The notes under the pieces: model-generated | Told to the model about the DNA's origin: nothing | Databases searched by the model: none | The model's input: only the letters and a program-made list of their open reading frames with translations | Made by a program: the position numbers and the translations under genes | Origin: JBMNOU01 sp050943215 | GTDB lineage: Bacteria > Bacillota > Clostridia > Christensenellales > SZUA-584 | Direction of reading: 5' to 3' | NCBI GenBank assembly: GCA_050943215.1 | Contig: JBMNOU010000039.1 | Coordinates: forward strand, 1-18,544 | DNA length: 18,544 nucleotides | Shown: positions 1 to 6,372 of the stretch, in pieces | Position numbering within the stretch: the first letter of the stretch is position 1 | How the letters are laid out: every line of letters begins with the position of its first letter

Positions 1-84
1 GATATTATTTTATTGAGTAGAACTTGAAGTGGATTAATTTGCACTTTCATATTATCAAAACTTTGTTATAATAAAATGATAAAA

Positions 85-107
85 TTTAACAAATATAAAT
101 TGTTAAA
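85..107. repeat. 8-bp perfect inverted repeat, operator-like
   Basis: TTTAACAA is followed by a 7-nt spacer and its exact reverse complement TTGTTAAA. The half-sites are 15 bp apart centre to centre. A dimeric regulator could bind it, possibly the product of the gene at 312 itself. There is no T-run after it, so it is not a terminator. In DNA this AT-rich a chance palindrome is possible. Confidence 0.4.
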
Positions 108-218
108 CTGATTATTTGTTGATTTTTTGAAAAAATATTTGTTTTTTTTCACAGAATAATCATAATTATAAAGAGTAGGTATGATCGGCGTCTTTTTTAT
201 TATTTTTTCTTGTGTTTA

Positions 219-247
219 TTGCTGCAATCATTTATTATTTAAATAAT
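219..247 (+). promoter_or_regulatory. possible sigma-A-type promoter for the response regulator
   Basis: TTGCTG (219-224) and AATAAT (242-247) are separated by 17 bp, which would start transcription near 254 and leave a leader of about 58 nt. The match is fair, but the surrounding sequence is so AT-rich that such pairs arise easily. Confidence 0.3.
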
Positions 248-311
248 ACTATATTTATTCCCATCATAAACTATTCTAAAACCGATTTAATAATGACCAT
301 TGGACTCGATT

Positions 312-995
312 ATGAAAGAAGTACGCTTATTAATTGCCGATCGAGAAGCCGATGTCAGAACAACCATCAAGACGTATGCAGCATTTGAGAACTTTATCGC
401 TGACGAGGCAGCCGACGGCATAGCCGCCTTAAAACTATTTAGGCGAAACAACTATCATATTGTCATAATGGACGCTCACCTGCCGGAATTGGATACATGG
501 CATGTATGCCGCCAAATTCGAAAGAGTCAGGATACGCCCATTATTATACTTTCAAGGAAAAGTAGCGAAGAAGAAAAGCTTTTTTTCTTCGATATTGGTG
601 TGGATGATTTTATTGACAAGCCTTTTTCAAGCAAGGAATTAATGGCACGTATACATGTGATATTGCGGCACAGTGCCAGCCACAGCGATTATACCCCGCG
701 GAGGATTATTATTGACGGGCTTTGTATCGATACAGTTTCGCGTATCGTATATATCGATGGGGAAAGCATAATGCTAACCCCTAAGGAATACAAGTTGTTA
801 TTATTTCTCGCCCAGAACCCCCACAAAGCCATGTCACGAGACGTTATACTCAGAAAAGTATGGGGAGAAGATTTCTTTGGAACCGACCGTACTGTGGATA
901 CGCATATCAAAATGCTGCGCGAACATATTAAACCGTATCATAAATATATTGGAACTGTCTGGGGCGTCGGATATATTTTCAATCATTTCTTTTGA
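312..995 (+). CDS. OmpR/PhoB-family response regulator, orphan
   Basis: This is a DNA-binding response regulator of 227 residues counted from the ATG at 312. An in-frame TTG at 300 would add four residues. I prefer 312 because the first receiver strand begins right after it, but neither start has a clear Shine-Dalgarno site. An N-terminal receiver domain (about 3-118) is followed by a winged-helix DNA-binding domain (about 130-225) with the typical LTPKEY, RTVDTHI and GVGY signatures. The phospho-acceptor is Asp54, with Ser81 and Lys103 as switch residues. Odd point: the acidic pocket reads Asp10-Arg11-Glu12, so the second acidic position of the usual D-D pair is arginine. No histidine kinase is adjacent; the kinase at 7895-9733 is paired with another regulator. 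It would control transcription in the cytoplasm, but its targets are unknown. Confidence 0.9.
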   Translation: MKEVRLLIADREADVRTTIKTYAAFENFIADEAADGIAALKLFRRNNYHIVIMDAHLPELDTWHVCRQIRKSQDTPIIILSRKSSEEEKLFFFDIGVDDFIDKPFSSKELMARIHVILRHSASHSDYTPRRIIIDGLCIDTVSRIVYIDGESIMLTPKEYKLLLFLAQNPHKAMSRDVILRKVWGEDFFGTDRTVDTHIKMLREHIKPYHKYIGTVWGVGYIFNHFF

Positions 996-1067
996 TATGA
1001 TTGTCGCATAATTGCCAGGGCTTGTTGAAATAATAATACCTGTGAAATAAAAAAGCAGGAGGCAATT

Positions 1068-1922
1068 ATGGATCAGACATCATTCCCGCCGCAGCATCAG
1101 CCACAGCATCCCGGCAAAGAATCCGAAATGAATCCCAAGCCCGTTTATGACGACCCTAACTTTATCGGCAGCGGCAAGCTCAAGGACAAGGTTGCCATTG
1201 TCACCGGTGGCGACAGCGGTATCGGTCGAGCCGTTTCCGTCGCTTTTGCCAAAGAAGGCGCGGATGTGGCAATAGCTTATCTTCAGGAAAACGCCGATGC
1301 GGCAGAAACAAAAGCGGCAATTGAAAAATACGGGAAAAGATGTCTGACAATCAGGGCTGATCTTAGGAACGAGCAGGCCGCTTTAGGAGTAGCCAGCGAT
1401 ACCATTTCCAGCTTCTCTCGCATTGATATTCTGGTCAACAATATCGCAGTGCAGATCCCGCAGAACAGTATAGCCGATATTACAAGCGAACAGCTTGACA
1501 ATACATTCAGGACCAATATCTTTTCTTATTTCTATATGACCAAAGCCGCACTGCCTTACTTAAAACAAGGCGCGGTTATCATTAATACTGCTTCCATAAC
1601 CGCCTATCAGGGTTCGGCAGACCTAATTGATTATTCGACCACAAAAGGCGCCATTGTTTCTTTTACACGTTCACTGTCAGTTTCATTGTTAAAAATTGGC
1701 ATACGAGTGAATGCAGTTGCCCCCGGGCCTGTATGGACGCCGCTGATACCCTCTAGTTTTTCCCCGGAAAAAATCGCCGAATTTGGACACTCTGTACCCG
1801 TGCAGTATGCTGCCCAGCCATTTCAGCTTGCGCCGACCTATGTGTACCTCGCATCAGACTGGGCTAGTTATGTATCCGGACAAGTTATACATGTTAACGG
1901 TGGGGTCGTCGTTGATTCATGA
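1068..1922 (+). CDS. SDR-family oxidoreductase (YghA/YhdF-like)
   Basis: This 284-residue NAD(P)-dependent short-chain dehydrogenase belongs to the classical family with an N-terminal extension, as in the general-stress proteins YhdF/YhxC of Bacillus and YghA of E. coli. The first 35 or so residues are Gln/Pro/His-rich and end in a conserved-looking segment before the Rossmann fold. The cofactor loop TGGDSGIGR is at 46-54, NNIA at 124-127, and the catalytic set is Ser176, Tyr189 and Lys193 (YxxxK). The C-terminal SGQ...VNGG segment is typical. The start is well defined: an AGGAGG site (within 1055-1061) precedes the ATG. The substrate is not readable from sequence; relatives reduce or oxidise small carbonyls and sugars. 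It is separated by 72 bp from the regulator gene and converges with the gene at 1960. Confidence 0.9.
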   Translation: MDQTSFPPQHQPQHPGKESEMNPKPVYDDPNFIGSGKLKDKVAIVTGGDSGIGRAVSVAFAKEGADVAIAYLQENADAAETKAAIEKYGKRCLTIRADLRNEQAALGVASDTISSFSRIDILVNNIAVQIPQNSIADITSEQLDNTFRTNIFSYFYMTKAALPYLKQGAVIINTASITAYQGSADLIDYSTTKGAIVSFTRSLSVSLLKIGIRVNAVAPGPVWTPLIPSSFSPEKIAEFGHSVPVQYAAQPFQLAPTYVYLASDWASYVSGQVIHVNGGVVVDS

Positions 1923-1959
1923 CCCAGGCTAGTCTTGCTGAAAATTAAGCTTTGGCTTT

Positions 1960-2508
1960 TTATTTTCCGTGTAAACGCCTAAATTCACTCAGGAAATGCC
2001 CCTTTACATCTTCTATTCGTCTTTGCGCAAAATCATGCTGCATCGAGATATCCGGTATTACCTCACTGATACGCGTATTTGCCAATGCCTTAAACTCATA
2101 GTAAAGCATCGCGTCATCGATCTGTTTTACCATCTCCAATTCTGTTTCTGTCAGGTTATCGATGCCAAACGAAGCAAAGACTATATCGGTTACATGCCGC
2201 TCAATTTCGTCGTACCCTTTAAGCCGGTACTTGACAGGTCTTGGAACGTCCGCGATATAGCATTCCGCCGCATCATGCATCAAACAGGCCAGCTGTACGC
2301 GGTTTTGAAAGCCTCGGTTGTTTGCCTCGAGTGCGCAATTGATCGAATGCTGCGCGATGGAGTAAAATACTTTGATGTGTCCGTTGGCCCTGACCATCAT
2401 TGAAAGCGCATGTGCAATGTCTTCTATAAACACCTCACCTGGCTTAATGTTATAAGGGTCCATACGAATCCCCGAAAATGTCCTGATAAATATACTTGAT
2501 TCTTCCAT
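1960..2508 (-). CDS. HD-domain phosphohydrolase (YfbR-like)
   Basis: This is a small metal-dependent HD-superfamily hydrolase of 182 residues. Numbered from the ATG at 2508, the likely ligands are His54 (in AQHS), His78-Asp79 (LMHDAAE) and Asp131/Asp132 (QIDDA). The arrangement 'EDIAHALS ... YSIAQHS ... HDAAECYIADVPRP.K' resembles 5'-deoxynucleotidase YfbR and related HD proteins found in chromosomes, phages and plasmids. A nucleotide monophosphatase activity is therefore plausible but not proven. I chose the ATG at 2508 because GGGA lies 5 nt before it; an ATG two codons earlier (2514) directly abuts that purine stretch. The gene lies 114-120 bp downstream of the oxoamine synthase on the same strand. 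I see no clear promoter in the gap, so it may be read from the upstream unit. It converges with the dehydrogenase, leaving only 37 bp between stops. Confidence 0.85.
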   Translation of the reverse strand: MEESSIFIRTFSGIRMDPYNIKPGEVFIEDIAHALSMMVRANGHIKVFYSIAQHSINCALEANNRGFQNRVQLACLMHDAAECYIADVPRPVKYRLKGYDEIERHVTDIVFASFGIDNLTETELEMVKQIDDAMLYYEFKALANTRISEVIPDISMQHDFAQRRIEDVKGHFLSEFRRLHGK

Positions 2509-2628
2509 TTCCATCCCTGTTTTACGCCTTTTATATTAATATCATGATTCTAACATTTTTTGAGAAAGAAGGCGAACAAAAAAACAATGCCCCATACGGT
2601 TGCAGAGCACTGAAAATTGTCTCTAGCA

Positions 2629-3804
2629 TCATAGTTTTGAAAAAACCCTTTTAAACGTCGCAACAGCCGTATCCATTTGTTCGCGCGTGTGTGTTGCCGT
2701 ATAGCTTGTCCTTAACATACATTCTCCCTCCTTCACTGCTGGAGGAATAACCGGATTCACATATACCCCTTCCTCAAACAGCATCTTTGTAATTAGGAAT
2801 GTCCTATTCATTTCATATGTAAAGACCGGTATGATCGCTGTCTCGCCTTCAATAATTGGAATACCTGCCTCTTTCAGTTTGCTGCGCATATAATTTGAAA
2901 TATCGATCAGGGCCGTCTGACGCTCAGGCTCTTCGATCATAATATGAAGCGCTTCCAAAGCTGCAGCAGCATTGCCCGGCGGAACAGCCGCGCTGAATAT
3001 AAACGGACGGGATCTATGTTTGACATAATCGATCACAGGGAAAGATGCCGCAATGCATCCGCCAAGAGACGCCAGTGATTTTGAGAAAGTGGTCATGATG
3101 ATATCTACTTGATCTTCGAGTCCAAAATAAGAGGCCGTGCCTCTGCCGTTTTTACCAATCATACCCACACCATGGGCATCGTCCACCATCACACGCGCAC
3201 CGTATTTTTTGGCCAGGGATACGATCTTGGGTAAGTTCGCAATATCGCCGCTCATGCTGAATACGCCGTCTGTGATAATCAGCTTGCCCGAATCTTCGGG
3301 AAGACGCATCAGCTTTCTTTCGAGATCCTCCATATCACTATGTTCGTATCGCAATATCTTTTTGACAAAACCGAGCCGGCAGGCATCGATTATACTGGCA
3401 TGATTTTCGGAATCATTGATGATATAATCATGGCGCCCTACGACTGTAGAGATGACACCAAGGTTCGTCTGAAAACCGGTGCTAAACGTCAGCGCCGCCT
3501 CCTTGTGGAAAAATTCGGCTAGATCCTGTTCCAGCTGCTCATGCAAAACAAGGGTACCGTTAAGAAAACGCGAACCAGAACATCCCGTTCCGTATTTATC
3601 AATTGCATCCTTTGCGGCCTTTTTTATCCTTTCATCATTGGTCAACCCCATATAGTTATTGGAACCGATCATAATGATGCGCTTTCCGTCCATTACCACC
3701 TCTGTATCCTGTGCAGTGTGCAGTGCATGAAAATAAGGATACAACCCGGAACCTCTTGCTACTGCCGCGTCGGTATAATTAAAACACTTATCAAATAAAT
3801 CCAA
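2629..3804 (-). CDS. alpha-oxoamine synthase family PLP enzyme (BioF/KBL/SPT-like)
   Basis: This 391-residue fold-type I pyridoxal-phosphate enzyme is related to 8-amino-7-oxononanoate synthase, 2-amino-3-ketobutyrate CoA ligase and serine palmitoyltransferase. These condense an amino acid with an acyl-CoA and lose CO2. The Schiff-base lysine is Lys242 (TTFSKSLASLGG), His135 would stack on the cofactor ring (SENHASIID), and Asp208 and His211 lie in VDDAHGVG. The glycine-rich N-terminal segment GTGCSGSRFLNGT (72-84) is typical. The start is a TTG (3802-3804) preceded by GGGAG about 8 nt upstream; the next codons match the family N terminus. No biotin genes and no threonine dehydrogenase are nearby, so neither BioF nor KBL is supported by context. 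The specific product is open. A good promoter lies just upstream. Confidence 0.88.
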   Translation of the reverse strand: MDLFDKCFNYTDAAVARGSGLYPYFHALHTAQDTEVVMDGKRIIMIGSNNYMGLTNDERIKKAAKDAIDKYGTGCSGSRFLNGTLVLHEQLEQDLAEFFHKEAALTFSTGFQTNLGVISTVVGRHDYIINDSENHASIIDACRLGFVKKILRYEHSDMEDLERKLMRLPEDSGKLIITDGVFSMSGDIANLPKIVSLAKKYGARVMVDDAHGVGMIGKNGRGTASYFGLEDQVDIIMTTFSKSLASLGGCIAASFPVIDYVKHRSRPFIFSAAVPPGNAAAALEALHIMIEEPERQTALIDISNYMRSKLKEAGIPIIEGETAIIPVFTYEMNRTFLITKMLFEEGVYVNPVIPPAVKEGECMLRTSYTATHTREQMDTAVATFKRVFSKL

Positions 3805-3843
3805 TTAAGCTTCTCCCATCCTAATAAATTTGCTATTTGTTCG

Positions 3844-3872
3844 AGTATACATTTAAGATTTTTACCAAACAA
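3844..3872 (-). promoter_or_regulatory. promoter of the oxoamine synthase gene
   Basis: On the - strand, TTGTTT (3867-3872) and TATACT (3844-3849) are spaced by exactly 17 bp, a good sigma-A match. The start site would be near 3837, giving a leader of about 33 nt before the TTG start at 3804. Confidence 0.6.
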
Positions 3873-3901
3873 GCTTTTTTTACTATTGTCATACATTTTT
3901 A

Positions 3902-3935
3902 ATATGTTTAGTAATGCTAATTACTTTATATGTTT
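3902..3935. repeat. inverted repeat flanked by direct repeats, possible operator
   Basis: AGTAAT-GCTA-ATTACT (3910-3925) is a perfect 6-bp inverted repeat. It is flanked by two copies of ATATGTTT (3902-3909 and 3928-3935), which are themselves 26 bp apart. The block sits about 30-65 bp upstream of the -35 element of the oxoamine synthase promoter, where an activator would bind. AT-rich composition lowers confidence. Confidence 0.35.
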
Positions 3936-3991
3936 TTACATACATTAAATAACTGCTTGTCCAGCCAATAATGGAATGAGCCGGCATTTTT

Positions 3992-4822
3992 TTAACAATT
4001 ACCTTCATAAACGTATAGCAGTTTTTCACGTGCTATGTCCGCAAGAGAATAAACGGTATCCACAGGCGTCGACGCCCTATCAATCATATGATAGCGCGGG
4101 AAAAACCGTGAGATATGCAGCGGAATTTTATTGTTGATGCTGGCAATCCATCCAGAAAGTTCACGCATCTCATCCGGTGAATCATTCTCTTTAGGAATGA
4201 TCAGCGTTGTCACTTCTACATGGCACTGCTGTGCAGCCAGCTCGATCGATTGTTTGACTGGCTCAATATTTCCGGCAATTTTCTTATAAAAATCTTCGGA
4301 AAAACTTTTAAGATCAACATTCATCGCATCAACCACAGGCAGCAGCTCTAGCAAAGGCTCTTTATTGATATAACCGTTCGTGACAAGCACCGTCTTAAGT
4401 CCATTCTTCTTTGCGAAAATAGCCCCGTCACGTACATACTCATATCCGATTAGCGGCTCATTATACGTATAAGCAATACCGATATTCCCTTTTGGAATCA
4501 GCTCTTGCGCTTTTTTTATCAGATCTTTAGGTGAAATATAAACCGTGCCCTTACGCTGAATCTCCGCCATTGATATTTCGTGGTTCTGGCAGAAAGAACA
4601 GCGCAAGTTGCACCCGAAGCTGCCCACAGAAAGGATCTTGCTGCCAGGGAAGAAATGGTATAACGGTTTCTTCTCTATCGGATCAAGCGCTATTGCGGTA
4701 ATCATCCCGTAATTATCGTCCCTGATAACGCCGTCATGATTGCTTCTGGCACTGCAAAAACCTTTTTGGCCCTCTTCAAGAACACATAAGTGCGGACATA
4801 TTCTGCATTGTATTTTGCTCAT
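3992..4822 (-). CDS. amrS: AmmeMemoRadiSam system radical SAM enzyme
   Basis: This 276-residue radical S-adenosylmethionine enzyme has the 4Fe-4S cluster motif CX3CX2C at Cys71, Cys75 and Cys78 (GCNLRCSFCQNHEIS), followed by the core (IAYTYNEPLIGYE, VTNGYI). The N terminus carries extra cysteines, Cys6, Cys9, Cys13 and Cys23 (CRICPHLC ... GFC), as in the AmrS / PflA-like subgroup. AmrS occurs with Memo-like and AMMECR1-like proteins as the AmmeMemoRadiSam set, whose reaction is not settled. The ATG overlaps the stop of the fused AmrA/AmrB gene by 4 bp (ATGA), so the two are translationally coupled. An AGGTGG site lies about 10 nt upstream, within the preceding gene. The cluster is oxygen-sensitive, which fits an anaerobic host. 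Confidence 0.92.
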   Translation of the reverse strand: MSKIQCRICPHLCVLEEGQKGFCSARSNHDGVIRDDNYGMITAIALDPIEKKPLYHFFPGSKILSVGSFGCNLRCSFCQNHEISMAEIQRKGTVYISPKDLIKKAQELIPKGNIGIAYTYNEPLIGYEYVRDGAIFAKKNGLKTVLVTNGYINKEPLLELLPVVDAMNVDLKSFSEDFYKKIAGNIEPVKQSIELAAQQCHVEVTTLIIPKENDSPDEMRELSGWIASINNKIPLHISRFFPRYHMIDRASTPVDTVYSLADIAREKLLYVYEGNC

Positions 4823-6204
4823 TTGTGGCGCACCACCTCAAAACGCTCCATTTGATACGTCTCGCTTGCAGATATCCCCGCCTTTTGCAACGCGATCGCT
4901 ACCTGCTGTTCGGGTGTATCCACACCCTCAAGGTTCGGCAGCAGCAGTCCTCTGCGATAACCTTTTGTTACGATGACACCGTAGCGTTTGACGTCCAGCT
5001 TTTTTATCGATACGATAACCTCCGGGATACCCAGTACATCCACACTGTAGACTAGGAATGGCAATTCGTCTGCCGTAACCGCATCAAAGCGCGGGTCATC
5101 CTGACCTGCGCTTACAGCGTTCTTAATAATTTCTTCGGCGATAGACAGTGTATTTGGAGCAATTGTTCCAATGCAGCCTCTTAAGTGTCCGTCCTTTTTA
5201 AGCGTTACAAAAACCCCTGCTTGCTTTTCAGTCAACTCTTTCGGTAGCCCAGTCGGAGCCTTAGCATACTCTCCGTTTTTAACGTAGGTCTCAAGTGATA
5301 GGCGCGCAAGCCTGACATATTCATCCTCTGCGCTCTTAACTGAAACCAGATCTTTTTTTAGGACTTCTTCATATTGCTTAGCAAACTGCCGATTCCCATC
5401 TCTGCCTGTCACTGAGTAGGTACAAACAGCATATCCAACGCCAAAGGGCCCTTCATAAGAAAGAAAATCCGTTTTAACAGATCGCCCGTCAAGCGCACCG
5501 GCCATTTCGATAAACGTACGCAAACCACATTCAGCAGCCGCATCACAAAAGTCTTCATCGAAAGCCAAAAACCGCATAAAATCGCCCGTTCTAATTGCTT
5601 GGGTAACTTGGTTATCAAATTCAGGGCCCTCTTTTGCAAAACCGTAAGGCCCTTCAGGCGTAAGCTTATGAGACAGATCCCCACTGGCGATAAACACAAC
5701 CTTGCGCCCGATCGCATCGGACGTCTTAGCAATACATTGTCCGAACGTGTAATGATCTAAAAAAGAAAGACCTGAAATGGATATCCTAACAAGCTGGTAA
5801 TCGGTATACTGCTGATCTATAAAGTAAAGCGGTACCAAAACACCATGATCGAGCATCTGATCTTTGTTCCCAACCGTTCCGGCAGACACGCCCGCAAGCT
5901 TAACTACATCGCATAACTTATCAATAAATACTTCATCATATTCCTTGCTAATGGAAACATTCGATGCACCAAACCGGCCAAAATGCCCCTCGGCTCTTCT
6001 ACCCGAGGAAATATGGATATAATCTTTGTACAACACGGAATGGGGCGTTGCCACCACCACTGTTTCCGGCATTATTTTTGCAATAATGCTGGCTACTTTT
6101 TCGTACGCATCCAGCGTTTTTTGTACCTTCCCCTCCTCGCCTTTGCCGATTTCCGGGATAATCAGCGGTGGGTGCGGCACGATAAAGGCATTTTGAATAG
6201 ACAT
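4819..6204 (-). CDS. fused Memo-like (AmrB) and AMMECR1 (AmrA) protein
   Basis: This protein of 461 residues has two domains. Residues 1-270 are a Memo / extradiol-dioxygenase-like domain with the metal-site candidates His11 (IVPHPPL), His55 (ATPHS), Asp119-His120 (LDHG) and Asp176/His179 (SGDLSH). Residues 290-461 are an AMMECR1 domain with the signature LRGCIG at 341-346. The fusion of AmrB and AmrA occurs in several clostridial lineages. The frame is open to 6261, but I place the start at 6204. AAAGGAGT lies 6 nt before that ATG, the protein then begins directly with the Memo strand, and a promoter -10 element lies inside the longer version. The next gene is amrS, overlapping by 4 bp, so the three activities come from one two-gene operon. 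The substrate is unknown. Confidence 0.92.
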   Translation of the reverse strand: MSIQNAFIVPHPPLIIPEIGKGEEGKVQKTLDAYEKVASIIAKIMPETVVVATPHSVLYKDYIHISSGRRAEGHFGRFGASNVSISKEYDEVFIDKLCDVVKLAGVSAGTVGNKDQMLDHGVLVPLYFIDQQYTDYQLVRISISGLSFLDHYTFGQCIAKTSDAIGRKVVFIASGDLSHKLTPEGPYGFAKEGPEFDNQVTQAIRTGDFMRFLAFDEDFCDAAAECGLRTFIEMAGALDGRSVKTDFLSYEGPFGVGYAVCTYSVTGRDGNRQFAKQYEEVLKKDLVSVKSAEDEYVRLARLSLETYVKNGEYAKAPTGLPKELTEKQAGVFVTLKKDGHLRGCIGTIAPNTLSIAEEIIKNAVSAGQDDPRFDAVTADELPFLVYSVDVLGIPEVIVSIKKLDVKRYGVIVTKGYRRGLLLPNLEGVDTPEQQVAIALQKAGISASETYQMERFEVVRHK

Positions 6205-6238
6205 ATCTTGACTCCTTTCTGCCTTCTTAATCATTTCT

Positions 6239-6247
6239 ATTATACCA
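6239..6247 (-). promoter_or_regulatory. extended -10 promoter of the AmrAB-AmrS operon
   Basis: On the - strand the sequence reads TGG-TATAAT, a perfect -10 hexamer with the TGn extension. No good -35 is present at 17 bp, as is common for extended -10 promoters. The transcript would begin near 6232, about 28 nt before the ATG at 6204. This supports the short start of the fused gene. Confidence 0.55.
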
Positions 6248-6311
6248 CGATGTCTATTCAAAATACAGCAGAGAAAGGGTTTAATGGTTAAATATGGTTT
6301 TTAAAGGTTTG

Positions 6312-6334
6312 AAAAAACCCGGAATAACTCCGGG
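6312..6334 (-). terminator. rho-independent terminator after the HD-GYP regulator
   Basis: CCCGGA (6318-6323) and TCCGGG (6329-6334) form a perfect 6-bp GC-rich stem with a 5-nt loop. On the - strand it is followed at once by six T residues (6312-6317). It lies about 40 bp past the stop at 6373 and would end the NRPS-kinase-regulator transcript before the AmrAB promoter. Confidence 0.8.
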
Positions 6335-6372
6335 CAGAAGGTCTAATGCTCTTTTACGCTACCGACATCTGA

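Larger units (their letters stand above)
1..311. other. AT-rich intergenic region upstream of the response regulator
   Basis: No gene that I can support lies here. The stretch is strongly AT-rich and holds an 8-bp inverted repeat (85-107) and a possible promoter (219-247). It also contains a 21-codon frame at 181-246 that would encode a hydrophobic, Phe/Ile/Cys-rich peptide (starting MIGVFF). Its ATG has only a poor purine stretch directly against it, so I do not call it a gene. Any gene further upstream is outside the window. Confidence 0.6.

Noticed and set aside
181..195. A 15-base word identical to one at 8589-8603 inside the kinase gene.
   Set aside because: The match stops at once on both sides and the upstream copy is not part of a kinase frame; one such match is expected by chance at a low but real rate in 18 kb.
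1923..1959. Bidirectional terminator between the convergent dehydrogenase and HD-domain genes.
   Set aside because: Only a 4-bp AAGC/GCTT stem is visible, too weak to call.
1996..2403. 135-codon frame on the + strand opposite the HD-domain gene.
   Set aside because: It lies wholly antisense to a gene with clear motifs and has no family signature or ribosome site of note.
2515..2628. Terminator between the oxoamine synthase and the HD-domain gene.
   Set aside because: A T-run exists on the - strand but no stem of more than 3-4 bp precedes it.
2629..3804. Naming the PLP enzyme bioF or kbl.
   Set aside because: The motifs are shared by the whole alpha-oxoamine synthase family and no pathway neighbour supports either name.
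6205..6261. N-terminal extension of 19 residues on the Memo-AMMECR1 protein.
   Set aside because: It covers the -10 promoter element and the strong ribosome site, and the Memo domain begins right at the ATG at 6204.
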